From Takakia lepidozioides (Eukaryota; Streptophyta; Takakiopsida; Takakiales; Takakiaceae): DNA of 64,000 nt. Position 1 is the first letter of the stretch. Each line of letters starts with the position of its first letter. A program made the position numbers and the translations under genes. Shown here one piece after another: positions 44,014-55,850 of this stretch. The stretch spans positions 13,454,001-13,518,000 of the forward strand of contig CM060733.1 in the NCBI GenBank assembly GCA_030704615.1. The letters run 5' to 3'. The notes beneath the pieces were generated by a model, which was not told the origin of the DNA, did not search any database, and worked only from the letters and a program-made list of their open reading frames with translations.

Positions 44014-47000
44014 TCATGTTCGTTCACTGATGTCATAGCCTTTCCAATGTACGAAATATTCAAGACGTTTATACTTGATGCGAGAGTCCAGGACTTCGTC
44101 AACTTCATACTCAATTTCCTGATTGACTTCGATTGGTGGAGGTGGTACGGAGACTCTCCATGGAATATTCGATGGATGATACAACTCCAATAAAGAAACA
44201 TGAAAGACTGGATGGATGCGCATACTCCGTGGGAGTTCAAGCCGAAAACTGACCGGATTTATTTGTCGAATAATTTTGAATGGTCTCAGGCGTTGATAAT
44301 CCAACTTCTTTGATGGTCGTGAGGTTTGTATGTCCTGTGGAAGAAGCCACACACGATCTCCAACCTTGAACTGGGGTTAGAAACTCCTTGTGAATAGTAG
44401 CAAGATGTGTAACAAGATTTTCTGCAACAGGGTTTCCAACAGTCTTCATGTGGAAAAGGTTTACTCGAGGATGATGACCATAATTGAAGAAAAATAGAGT
44501 TTATTTGGTCGAAGAATATATAGTGTTGTTGTAGGCAAACTCAGCCAATGACAAAAGGTCCGTCCAATTATCTTGGTGATAATTTATCGTACAGCGAAGA
44601 TACTACTCCAAAATCTGGTTTACACGTTCGGTTTAACCATCAGTCTGTGGATGATTAGCTGTAGAGAGGTTGATCTTAGTATCAAATATGTGAAATAATC
44701 CCCTCCAGAAATTTGATATGAACTGTGGTCCTCGATCAAATACGATGTCCTTCGGGAGTCTATGAATGTGGTAGATATTATTGAGGAAGAGTCTTGCAGT
44801 TTCCTTGCCGGTAACCGTCTTATTACATGGAATGAAATGTGTCATCTTCGTAAAACAATCTACAATAACAAGGATTGAATCGGTGGTCTTGGAAATTGGA
44901 AGGTCCGTAATAAAGTCCATAGGCACGGACGACCATGGGCCATTGGGAATGGGTAATGGTTGAAGAAGGCCGTAAGGTCGATGTCGTGGTCCCTTTGCTC
45001 TAGCACACGTGTCACAAGATTTTATAAATTCTTTCACGAGTTTCCACATCTGCGGCCACCAATAGTCCCTGGATATCAATTCCATTGTTTTGTTGAAGCA
45101 GAAATGTCCTACAGCCGGAAGATTATGACATGTTTGAAGAATTTGAAGTCGTGTAGGTCTCGAAGGTACATAGAGAAGTCCCTTGAAATAAAGTAAGTCA
45201 TCTTTGAATTCGAAGTCGTTTGTAACATGTGGGTTGTCTCGAGGTCGATTTAGTTGACTTCGTAGTGTCGTAGCAAATTTGTTGCTTTTCAGTGTTTCCT
45301 GAATCTCCTTTATGATCTCTACATCGTCATAAATAGACATGGATAGCATATTCAATTGGAGATTTGTTGATTTCAAGATGATGGATTTTTGTTGGTAAAA
45401 AACTGCATCACCTTTTTTTGGCGCAAGATACGATCGTCGAGAAAAAACATCTGGTTTTCTTTGAAGATGTCCGGGACGGTAGGTAATAACAAAATCAAAC
45501 ATTGCTAGTGACATACTTCATCTCGCTTGACGTCGATTCAAAACACGAGCACTCATAAAATACTCGAGGTTTTTGTGATCGGTATAGACAGTGACCTGAT
45601 GTTTAGCTCCCTCCAATAGATGTTGTCACTCCTCAAAAACATCGATAATCGCTAGAAGTTCTTTGTCATGGCTTTCATAATTGATCTCCGCAGCGGAAAA
45701 ATTACGACAACGAAAACCAACAGGGTGAAGTCGACCATCTATACCATATTGAGAGAGTACCACGCCAAGTGCAAAGTCCGATGCATTTGCTTCCAAAAAT
45801 AATGGTTTAGATGGGTCTGCATTTACTAGTATTGGAGCCGTTGTAAATGTCTGTTTTCAGCCTTTCAAATGCTTGGTCAGCCTTCTCGTCCCATACAAAT
45901 TTGTCCTTCCATGTGAGCCGTATCAATGGTGCAGCAATTTTGGATTAGTCTTTGATGAAGATTTTATAGAAATTTGCAAATCATAGAAAACATTGTACAT
46001 CTTGGACCGAAGTTGGTTTAATCCACTCGATGATGGTTTGTATTTTCTTCTGATCTATCAAGACTCTTTTGTCGGAAATATTTTAACCCAAAAATTCAAC
46101 TTCATATTGGTGAAAAAAGATATTTTTCCAACTTGGCATATACTTTTTTTTCCCTCAATTTTTCAAGGACAAGGCGTACACGGCGACCATGTTCTTCTTC
46201 ATTCAGTGAAAATATCAAAATGTCGTCCAAATAGATGACTACAAAGTCATCTAAAAATTCTCGAAATATGTCATTTATCATGTGTTGAAAAATTGTTGGA
46301 GCATTTGTAAGACCGAAAGGCATAACACTGTATTCGAAATGTCCGTACCTTGTGCGAAAAGCAGTCTTCCGTTTGTCTCCTTCTTTTATTCGTACAAGGT
46401 TGTAAGCTCATCTCAAGTCGATCTTTGTGAAAAAATTTGCTCGTCCAAGTTGTTCGAGGAGTCCAGAAATCAGCGGTAGTGGGTAACGATTTTTGATAGT
46501 GACTTTGTTGAGCCCACGATAGTCCACACACATGCGTAACGATCCGTCTTTCTTTTTCACAAATAAGATAGGTGCTAACGCGGGAAATTTCGAATGTTGA
46601 ATAAAATTCTTTGACAAATTTTCATCAATGTATTCGTGTAAAGTAGTCAGCTCCGTCTGAGATAAATTGTAGATCGGGCCGAATGGTGGTTGAGCTCCTT
46701 CTTGTAACTCAATTGCACAATCATAAGGTCGATGTTCTGGCAACATGTCTGCATTTTTCTTCTTGAAGACATCTTTGAAATCTTGATATTGAGTATGTAA
46801 TGTCGAAGTACCTTGGTCTGTTGTGGTTTTGATCGGAGTCGCATAAAATGCAAATGTCGCGTCTTTCTTCGTAGCTCTCATGAAGGCTCTAGCTCCAAGA
46901 AACAGGGGTTGAATACCTTTGGTACTTTTGCATTTTTGTCTTGTCGAAATTTTTCGTGATCGTCAGGCGATGTCAGGATTATGAAGTACAAACCAGGGAA

Positions 47001-48374
47001 GTCCAAGGATCACAAGATTTGTTGGAGACTGGATGACATTGAAAACAATCTGTGATGCTTGATCTTTAAGCTTCACTTCAAGGGGTCGAGTTTCATGGTC
47101 AATATATCCTGATGATAACGGTCGTCCATCGATGATTTCAACAGGGGCCGAGAATTTCTTTCTTACGAGCGTTAAATTGTGGTTCTTCGCAAAAAAATTG
47201 TCAATAAAACACACTGAAGCGTCCGAGTCCAAAAGTGCTTCTACGGAGATATCTCGATTTTGCATCCTGATCTTTACTAGAACTATGAAACAAGGTATAG
47301 GGTCTGGAAATATATAAAGAGATTTTTTTTTTGTGAGGAATTTGGGGTGTCTAGCCGCATGGTCCCTGTAACTGGACATCTTCGTTTTCCGACTTCCTCG
47401 TATCGAACACTTGAGTTGTGCCCCGAGCTTTGAATCTTCTCTTGTTAAGGCAATTTAATGCTATGTGATCATCTTCTCCGCAATAAAGGCATAATCCATT
47501 CGAGTAACGTCTTTGTTTTTCTTGTGGCATCAGTGGCTTGAATCGGACAGCATCAATTTGCATAGGATCATTACCGAATATCTGATGGATCGTTGTGTTT
47601 GGTGTCGTAGTAGCAGCGGCATGGTGCGTCGTCAACCATCCAGATCGCTTCTCTTGACGTCTTTCGAACAAACGATTATCGCATGTAATGACTTGGGTGA
47701 TGAATTCGCTCAGTGTACTCACGTTTGGCATTCAGCAATAAATCTTTTACATCATCTTTTAGCCTATATCGAAACTGACTAATGAGGCTCTTCTCATTCC
47801 AGTCGAGGTCGCACGCAAGTTGTCGAAATTCAGCATTATAAACGGAAGCAGGACGTGCTCCTTGTCGAAGATTTCACATCATTCTCTCCAAACGTAGCAG
47901 TGAATTCGGAGATGAATGCTTCAAAATTAAATAGTAAATGCGAATTTTTTTCTAGTAGCGGTGCAACCAAGATAGGGCAGTGCCTGATAGAAGGGTGCCC
48001 AAGAATCCCACTTGAATACCTTCATCGGGGTAGCGTTGTGGATATAGTCGTAGGAACAGTTGTACTTGTTGAACAAAACCGCGAAATCTTGATCTCGCCC
48101 CATCAAATCTCTCAGGCATGCTGATCTTTGGTTCTCTTATAATCTGTTGAAGATGAACCGTTGCAGTAGGTGCTGTTGCAGTAGGGACTCGTATGGTTGA
48201 AGATCCATTGTTCGACTCCTTTAACTCTGAAATTTGTTGTTGCAAATTGTGGAGAGCGTTGTCAAGATCTTGAGACTGATCAGCTTGCAATTGGGCGGTA
48301 GAGGTATGAAGTTCTTGCATCTGGAGCTGAAGACTCTGCAATGTGGCGACCATTTCCGCAAATGTGTTTTCCAT
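44014..48374 (-). pseudogene. gag-pol of Gypsy element G2, degenerate
   Basis: Element order on the minus strand: Gag (47951-48374) with a coiled N-terminus and gag core; CCHC knuckle Cys-Leu-Tyr-Cys-Gly-Glu-Asp-Asp-His in 47351-47731; protease at 46963-47379, where the active site reads Leu-Asp-Ser-Asp-Ala (Gly to Asp versus G1); RT in 46408-46881 and 46102-46323 (Tyr-Leu-Asp-Asp present); RNase H remnants about 45500-46000; integrase 44633-45514 with the His/Cys zinc site and two catalytic Asp; integrase tail and chromodomain 44014-44352 (Trp-Lys-Gly-Tyr). Stops include TAA near 44635 (G1 CAA) and TAG near 44607 (G1 CAG). An internal deletion near 44380 removes part of the integrase C-terminus. 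Confidence 0.85.
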
Positions 48375-48412
48375 CTTAACAAACTAAGGAACAAACTTTA
48401 GTATCGCTAAAC

Positions 48413-48999
48413 TGTCAGGACGAGAACATGACTGAACACAAACAAGAGATCAGACTAGAGATACAAGACTAGATAAGAAGTCAAGGTCGGCGTGGCCGAA
48501 TGCACGATGAGTAAAAAAGAATCAAGACGATCTCTATAACAATGAACAAGAGTACAAGATATTGGAACACGACTTGAATACTGAAATGCTGGAAACTGAA
48601 CTGGAGTACTGGAAACTGGAAACAATAGTAGCTTGAACTGGTGTTGGCGAGACTGAAGAGTGTCCCGTCTCACCTCCTATATATACTGGCTACTAAGAAG
48701 CTTCTCTAAAAAGCTTCCCCTACGGAGGTTTCTTGCTGGAGAAGTTTCCAAGATTAAACAAAGGTTTCTTGGTGGAGAAGCTTCCTTAAACAAAAGATAT
48801 ATCTTGATGGAAAAGTTTCCTCGAAATGAAGCTTCATGAGCAGTTTCCCAAGTTACTCTTGGTAATTTGATAAACTCCCAATAACTTGGTAAGTAATGAT
48901 AAATCATGGTAAATCATGGTAACTTCCTTCTATTTTCTGGTAATTTGATAGCTTCTGATATTTACTCCTGGTAAGTTCCTCTGGGCTCCGTCCGTGACA
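48413..48999 (-). repeat. 5' LTR of G2
   Basis: 587 bp, shorter than the 3' LTR because of small deletions (near 48600 and 48910). TATA box at about 48677-48686 on the minus strand. Confidence 0.92.
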
Positions 49000-49004
49000 C
49001 CAAC

Positions 49005-49519
49005 GGCGTCTCCCATGTGCGTCTGCTAGGTCAAGGCCCATCTAAGCCCAATGTGCAATTTTCTATGGATCCAAGTACTACGCTCTCCCATGTCAAGGCC
49101 CCATTTATTTTTTTTCGTGAATTTATTGAGTAGTAATATCCAATCAATATTGATATATCTCCCGTCTCTAGGGTAGCTTGTGCCATTGGCCCAAGTGTCC
49201 AATGTTATCTAAGTCCAAATGCATTTTTTTTCCACATAGCCTACGACCGATTTGAACCTGAGACCTTTCCTTTGATATCTCTCCCGTCGAGGCTCCAACC
49301 ATTGTCCCAGGAATGCCCATTTTGCATTTTTCCGTGAATTTCCAGCGACCCAAAGTACTTGATTCCACATCTCCCACACCCGCAGGTCCAAAACTCGTGA
49401 GACCAAGCCCGTGCACCCCTCCTCATTGAGGGCTTTCCAACGGTACCAAGCACCAGCACCGGGCTCGTGAACCAAACAAACAAAACAAAACAAAGGTCTC
49501 AATTCATATATTGTAATAT
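49005..49519 (+). repeat. Left TIR of the long-TIR element, inner part
   Basis: Continues 42379-42689 after G2 is removed. It carries 'ttttccacatagcctac', 'gagacctttcc' and 'gagggctttccaacgg', all found inverted in 54960-55170. It ends in a CAAAA-rich stretch that mirrors TTTTG repeats at 54961-54975. Confidence 0.75.
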
Positions 49520-50335
49520 ACTTCTAATATGTATATATGTATATATCTTAGAAATATGATAATGATAATAGCTAATGAAATATTTAAAAGCTTATTATTG
49601 GATTTTTGGACAATAAAACATAGTGTCAAGGGCACCACTCTTCTTATTTGCCTAATTTGGATGATATACATGGATGAAAGTACAGAGGAGGATGATTCTG
49701 TCCAATTTTCAGTGGATGAAAAGAAAATATGGCTATTTCCTGCAAAACTCAGTAGCCACTCTTGTTATTTTCCAAATTTGAAAAAAAAAAAAAAAAAACT
49801 CGACAACTTAGGATGGAGGCGGAAGAGGAGCTCCGCGTTCTGCGGTGAGAGAGCAAGCTTCTGAACGGCTCTCTATGGTGATCGCACTACAGTGCTATGA
49901 AGCTCCAACCTTCCAAACCTCTAGCGCGTGTCCTTCTGAATCATCACAGTACTAGGAAGCTTAACTCCAGATAATCATAAGCCGGATCCAACATCGTCCA
50001 AGCTGTCTCAAGCCTCAGCCATCTCCTTCCTCCTTAACGAACTATCCATATTCATCCCTTTGGCTAATTTGAAGTTCTGTACCTTGGGATGTCTCTCATC
50101 ATCCTCTTAATTCGTAGCTGCCATCAGCTGACCTTTCCCTCGATCCGTTTCATTGCCCCACGTTAAGCACCTTTCGTCAGATCCCATCGAAATTATGTTT
50201 GCCGACAAGCTCTGGCTCAGCCCACCATGCAAGCCGCCTCTAGCGATAATTTCCCTCTTCCCTTAGCCAAAACAGCTCGTCACCTTCTCTCCAGCTCACC
50301 TTCTGGCTTAGCTCTCTATCGGCGATTCCCCTCAG
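49520..50335. other. Interior of the long-TIR element, no recognised gene
   Basis: AT-rich start, an 18-base A run near 49781-49798, then moderately GC sequence. Short open frames show no family resemblance. Confidence 0.4.
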
Positions 50336-50993
50336 GTGCTTCTTACCTCTTCGCTTCATCCCGTATCTTTCTGTAGCTTCATTCTCCGGGTTTCTTCAAG
50401 CCCATATTTCTTCTCCTTCGCTAGATCTTCTCCACACTCACTCTCTATCATCTTCACCTTCATGGGTCCACTTTTCTCACAGGCATTTGGCACTGCTCCC
50501 GCGAGATCGGGCCCATCCCGGCTACGTGACCCTAGACCTCAACAACCATCAACAGGCACATCAGGCCCATTCAAAAAACTTATCATGTCAGGCCCCCCTC
50601 TGCACCTTTCATATTGTTGGGCCAGATCGGGGCAGTTTCTTCAGTCCCCTCCATCCCAGTGGACGCAGAGTCCCCTATTGCAGTTGAGCTTGCTAATTCC
50701 AGTCCCCCTAGTCAGAACACTGACATCATGGAAGGATTCAGCGAGGATATTGCTGACAAGCCGCATGAAACAAGGATCACCCCTTGGTTGACATTGAGAT
50801 CTTTCATCTCGAAGGCACGGTTGCATATATTGAGAGTAAAGGTGTTCTACTTCCTTTTCCATGCAAAAAAGGTGGGTCGAGCCTTCATCACGGATTGGCG
50901 ATCAGGCACTTGGGGGGCGGGGGGAATGTTCTCTACCCACTACTATTTTTGGCGGGGGTTTGCGATGCCCCAGTGACCTCCAACCACCATGAT

Positions 50994-52013
50994 TAGCGAC
51001 GGAAATACTTTACGGGGCTGGGGCGCGCCCGGGGCATTTTGCGACGTCGGTAAGTCGCAGAGACGTCGCTCCCGGAACGTCGCTAATTAGCGTCGTCAAG
51101 GGAATCGCAAACCCCCGGGACGCGGCGCCGGCGCGACTTGCGACGTCCGGGCATCGCACAAAAAAAAAAAAAAAAAAAAAAAAATCTGCGACATTTTTTC
51201 TGCGACGAGACTTCCGCTTTAGGACGTCCGGGGTCGTAAATGCGACCCCCAGACGTTACACAACATTAGGAGGTACATTTGGATTTTAGGTGGGAAAATT
51301 TTGAATTTTAAATTTAATTTAAATTCTGAATTTCAAAAACTAGTTGACCATTGACTCCGGTTTTGTCCAATGACAGTTCATACATTGTTCTACATATATT
51401 AGGCAATGCATATTTGAACCTAAGACCTCCACATTATAACATTTCTAAGATACTGCACACTAACCAACAAATCTACAATACATTTATGTATCACAAATGC
51501 AGTCCAAGTATATATATACATATCAAGAGTTACCTCCTAGTGACTACCACTATCTCAATCCTATCATTGTGATTATGCGTACTCTACAGGAGCTCGCACA
51601 GCTGGAACTTGCACCGAGACTTGTCCCCAGAGTTCTTCAAGAACAAATATCTATCAATGGCCTAAGTTTTGCAAAGCTGCATTGCAACTTATTGTTGGAT
51701 AATGGCTATAGTCTGAGGATGTCAAGCCCATTATGCTCTACAATCTACTCCCAGAATCAATTTTCCGCGATGCCCCCAGGAGCCGGGGGATCGCAGCGAC
51801 GCTTTTGCGACGACCGGGCGCTCCTGCGACGGCGGGGAATCGGGCGAAAAAAAAAAAAAATCGTCGCAAAAGCGTCGCTGCGATTCCCCGACGTCCTGGG
51901 GGCGTCACGGAAAAATTGATTTTGGGAGTAGATTGTAGAGCATAATGGGCTTGACATCCTCAAACTATAGCCATTATCCAACAATAAGTTGGATTAAATA
52001 TATATATATATAT

Positions 52014-52059
<46 letters not shown>

Positions 52060-52361
52060 CCCGGGCATTGCGATTCCCGGCCGTCGCAAAAGCGTCGTTG
52101 GGGCTGCGGCGCTGCGACGTCTCGTTGCGATTCCACGGCGTCGCAACATCCCGGGGCGTCGCAACCCCCCAGTGCGTTGGATTGCTGGGAATGGGTTAGG
52201 CCCATTTCGGCGACGGCATGGCATGGCAAGATGCCACAACGTCGTCCGAGCGCCAGTGTTACGACGCCCCGACGTCGCAAGTCCCGAGCCGGGCGCCTGT
52301 GCGACATTACAGTCGCAGGGGGGTCGGCGCGTCCGGCACGCCCGAGGTCCTGGCGTCGCTA
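50994..52361. mobile_element. TA-flanked, GCGACG-rich palindromic element
   Basis: Ends are TA-GCGACG (50994-51001) and CGTCGC-TA (52354-52361), as expected for a Tc1/mariner-type MITE with TA duplication. Inside are three GC-rich blocks dense in GCGACG/CGTCGC (50996-51260, 51775-51910, 52060-52360), a 25-base A run (51160-51184), a 44-base T run (52016-52059) and a large hairpin (51686-51990). No transposase is present. Which class it belongs to is not certain. Confidence 0.5.
51686..51990. repeat. Large inverted repeat (hairpin), arms about 128-130 bp
   Basis: The left arm 51686-51813 and right arm 51861-51990 are reverse complements with only a few differences, separated by a 47-base loop that includes 14 A. 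Arms run from aacttattgttggataatgg through the tcgcagcgacgcttttgcga block. Confidence 0.9.
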
Positions 52362-53152
52362 ACCCCCCCTAAATGTAGTAGTGACCATTTCTGCCAGTCT
52401 AGAGGGAGAGGTTTCTTTTCTATTCTGTTGGAATCCAAAGAAGCAGCAGACAAGGCTTTAGCATTCAACCCACACCTGCATGGTTTCTTGACGTTAATAT
52501 CTTTCCATGGTCAATGGCATTGGGGAACCGCAAGATTTGGAGTCCCAGAATTATTTCCCTCCCCTATATCCCTGACCAGTACCTCTTTTATTTGCCAAAC
52601 ATTGGTAACTTTTTGGGTGCCTACTTGGGATGCATTGGTGTCTTCAATCCCAACATGAGCATGGAGTCACTGAGGTGGAACCCAGCGTGAAAAGAGAATA
52701 GGTCCATAACATCCAGAATCAATGAGAATGGTTTTGCAAGGATTGCAATAATGATGCCAAATGACGCGGTGCTCCCAAAATTCATCAAACTGCCCATATA
52801 CAACAAAGGGAATTATTATTCAGTTAAAGTATCTGAGGATACAGCCTCGTCGGCCTGCTACTACTGTGGGTTATCTGGTCACCTAAAGGCCAACTGTCCA
52901 AAGACCAAGAGGAAAAGAGACAATGCCAATTCTGGTTCTGCACAGGCTTCATTTATTCCTATCTCTCAATCGAATCCAGGCCAAACGCAGCAGGGGCAAA
53001 TCAACCCCAACACTCATGCTCGCCCTCCACTCACTCATCAAATCCAGGAGCTCCACAACCTGGCCCTTGGAATCAGCCTTCAGGATCTCGTGTATCACGC
53101 AAACGATTCTGCAGTTGTTCAAATCTCCTCCTCCCCTCCAACAAAGAAATGA

Positions 53153-54934
53153 AATGAGATTATGGACCCCATGCTTTTGGAAGCATCCTCTAGATCGGTC
53201 AATATGGTTCCTCGGCAACATGATGGCCACCAAGCGAGCAGTCAACGCAGCAATGAAAGGGAAAGCAGTGGTCTCGGAGGATAGGGACACCGAGCAACCA
53301 AGATCGGCATTCACTCCCATCCGCCAGGCATCTTCCATCGCCCACAATCTGGTCATTGCAACTATCTGCAGCAATTTGCAATCCTTTCCCATTCTCACCC
53401 TTAGAGGCTGCACACTACTCGGATCATCAGGGGAGCCCAAAGCCACCTGCGTTCACCAATGGTATATAGGAGAAGGCATAGACCGGCCTTTCTCATCACT
53501 GCAAGAGATGGAATGAACCTCGAATCGCTCAGGATCACGGTTCTGGATGTCCAGTCCTTCATGTCTAAGTCCCCAATGGTTAGCAGCCCTATCCTACCCT
53601 TTGCAGCAAAATCCACAACTGCTTCAACTCCAACCTTCCCTTCTACTCTCCTCCATCTCATGAAATCATCACTTGGGGCTCCTACCTGGAAGCCTTCCTT
53701 GGATTGAGCCAAGATTTGTCTCCCTCAACACACATCCTAGCTCTAATGGACGAAAAGCTGCTTCTCAATAGTGACTTCACCCTACCAGGTGTTTAGGCGG
53801 AGCCTCCTCACTACAATGAACCTTGCACAACCAACAAAGCCCTCTCAAGAACGAAGGACGCCCTCCACACCGCCTTCACAATTCTCCATGCCATCTTGGA
53901 AACTAAGGGGCTCGAACAGAACGCCGAGATTGAGAGGCTGCGCATAGAAGAAACTCCGATCTACACATACGATCCTAAGAGCGCTATGTCAACATCAAGT
54001 TCCTCGGATCTGCAGTTAATGCCCCAGCTACGCCCACAGGCAGGCCAGACCCTCCATCATCTGACGGCCTCTCATTTCACACTCCAGATGCCGCTCCCGT
54101 CACCTACTCCAACCACCACACCTCCAGACTCCTTGCCAGGCCATGTAAGTTCTTTACCCTCAGTCATTTCCAGTCCATTTATTATTTATTATACCTTGGC
54201 CAATAACCCTCGCAAATGTAGGATCCCTTGTCTCCATCCTTCCTTCCGCAGTCCTTCATCTTGGAAACTCCTCCCGTCCATTACCTTCCCTGGCCCCCCT
54301 CATGATGAATTCTCTATGTACCTGGGTACTGGACCTCTTCCCTCCACCATCCCCACATCCATTAAACTTATCCTACTCTCTGACTTTTTTGTGCAACTCT
54401 CCTCCAGATTAGCTTCTATTCGTCTAAGAACCCTCACCTGCTCCTACTCCAGACTTGTGCCAATCAATTCTCTAGGTGAGTCACTCAACCGGGGGCTTAG
54501 CACCGCATTAGTGCTGATTGAGCTTCGGAAACCAGTCAGTCCAGCTCCCCTCAATCATTTTTGGGCCACTTGCCTTCAACTCAATTTTAACTAATTCCGG
54601 AATTTGAAGAAGTCCGGATTTAATGAAAATACGGATCTATTTACTAAATACATAATAAAATTTAATACATATACACCTATATATAATAATATCATTTTAA
54701 TTTAAGTATCTAAACTAATACTGAAAATCATTTTTATATTCAATTTCCACTTTGAATGTGAATACAAACTTGTTCATACCACTCTTTTGTAGAAAAAACA
54801 TCACTACAATTTTAGTTTTTTCCACTTTGAGTGGCGAAAGATATTGGCATCAACGCATTGTCGTTTATATATGGATTTATCGACTTCAGGATTGAACTCA
54901 AAGTATTGATTCACATCTACATATACATATAATG
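53153..54934 (+). other. Degenerate sequence after the zinc-knuckle ORF
   Basis: Several plus-strand open frames (for example 53459-53707 and 53896-54594) are Ser/Pro/Thr-rich and show no domain. They may be remains of the same retroelement. From about 54600 the sequence is AT-rich and non-coding. Confidence 0.35.
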
Positions 54935-55680
54935 ACATATCAATATATGAAGCGAGACATTTGTTTTGTTTTGTAGCATCGTTGAGATCTCCCAAACCGC
55001 GGGCCCCAACACAAGTGCTTGGTGCCGTTGGAAAGCCCTCGATGTGGAATTTCGCTGAAAATTTGTGAAAAATAGCAAAGTGGGCTTTCATGGGACAATG
55101 ATTGGAGCATCGACATCAAGGGAAAGGTCTCCGGTCCAAATCTGTTTGTAGGCTTTGTGGAAAAGAAATGCATTTGGACTTAGATGGAAATGATTGGAGC
55201 CTCGAGGGGAGATATATCAATAATGACGGAAGATATATCAATAATGAATTGGGCATTGACATTGGAGACGTACTGGGATACATAGGAAATTGCATTCGGG
55301 CTTAGATGACACTAGACACTTGGGCCTCTACATGGGAGATGCACTTGGATACATGAATAGAAGATTGCACTTGGGCTTAGATAGGCCTCGACAGAGGAGA
55401 CACACTTGGATACATAGGAAATTGCATTCGGTCTTGGATTTCAAATCTTCACACATGGGCCGATGGCACAGGCTACCCTAGAGGTCGCACTTGGGCCTCG
55501 ACATAGGAAACGCACTGGGATACATAGGAGATCTTGCACTTGGGCTTAGATGACACAAGACACTTGGGCCAACGGCACAAGCTATCCCAGAGGTCACATC
55601 CGGGGTTGGACATAGGAGACGCATTTGGATACATAAGGGACTTAGATGACACTGGACACTTGGGCCAACGGCTACCCTAG
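54935..55680 (-). repeat. Right TIR of the long-TIR element
   Basis: Reverse complement of the left arm. It holds at least four diverged sub-repeats of the 'tgggcttagatgacactaga / cttggatacatagg' type between 55140 and 55680, including a duplicated 18-base 'gatatatcaataatga' unit at 55209-55247. Confidence 0.75.
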
Positions 55681-55850
55681 TCTTTCTTGAATATGACATT
55701 TTGTTGATCCAAAGTACCAGATAGAAAAAATATATCCATGTATTACCAAAAAAATATTATTCAAAAAAATGAATCCATGTCTGATACTGACACATTGTGT
55801 TTTGTGCCATGTAATGATATGTACGTATGAACATCATACTACAAGATATT
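55681..55850. other. Flank of the long-TIR element
   Basis: AT-rich, no gene. It lies between the right TIR and the stop codon of the next minus-strand coding region. Confidence 0.5.

Larger units (their letters stand above)
42690..48999 (-). mobile_element. Gypsy element G2 (chromodomain, minus strand)
   Basis: 6310 bp with tgtca...tgaca LTRs at 42690-43321 and 48413-48999 and a perfect 5-bp target duplication, ccaac (42685-42689 and 49000-49004). Same family as G1. It lies in the left TIR of the long-TIR element. Coding sequence is degenerate. Confidence 0.95.
50336..53152 (+). pseudogene. LINE/gag-like ORF1 with zinc knuckle, broken and interrupted
   Basis: The right part (about 52385-53152) encodes Gly-Arg-Gly-Phe-Phe-Ser-Ile, then Ala-Ala-Asp-Lys-Ala-Leu, resembling the DUF4283-type RNA-binding region of plant L1 ORF1 proteins. 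A CCHC knuckle (Cys-Tyr-Tyr-Cys-Gly-Leu-Ser-Gly-His-x4-Cys) follows at about 52855-52896, then a Lys/Arg stretch. The left part (about 50480-50990) holds a Pro/Ser-rich leader. A TA-flanked insertion (50994-52361) separates the halves, and frame changes lie near 50790 and 52650. No endonuclease or reverse transcriptase is visible downstream. Confidence 0.5.
42379..55680. mobile_element. Large element with long terminal inverted repeats (foldback or Mutator-like), split by G2
   Basis: The left arm (42379-42689 plus 49005-49519, about 826 bp after removing G2) matches the reverse complement of the right arm (54935-55680, about 746 bp) along its length. It starts with actagggtagc and ends inside at a 'ctcatttatattg'-like boundary (ggtctcaattcatatattg / tgtctcgcttcatatattg). 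Both arms are built of diverged sub-repeats around 'cccaagtgcaatttcctatg' and 'tatccaagtgcgtctcctat'. The interior is about 5.4 kb and holds no transposase that I can see. No target duplication is evident at the ends. The class is therefore open. Confidence 0.65.

Noticed and set aside
42690-48999. Reading the G2 LTR pair plus surrounding repeats as one large LTR element of the TIR family
   Set aside because: The ccaac target duplication and LTR termini define G2 alone; the flanking repeats belong to the TIR arm it split.
49781-49798. A run as the tail of a retroposed gene
   Set aside because: No target duplication and no recognisable parent sequence upstream.
51945-52307. ORFs with poly-Phe or poly-Lys runs
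   Set aside because: Produced by the 44-base T run; not plausible proteins.
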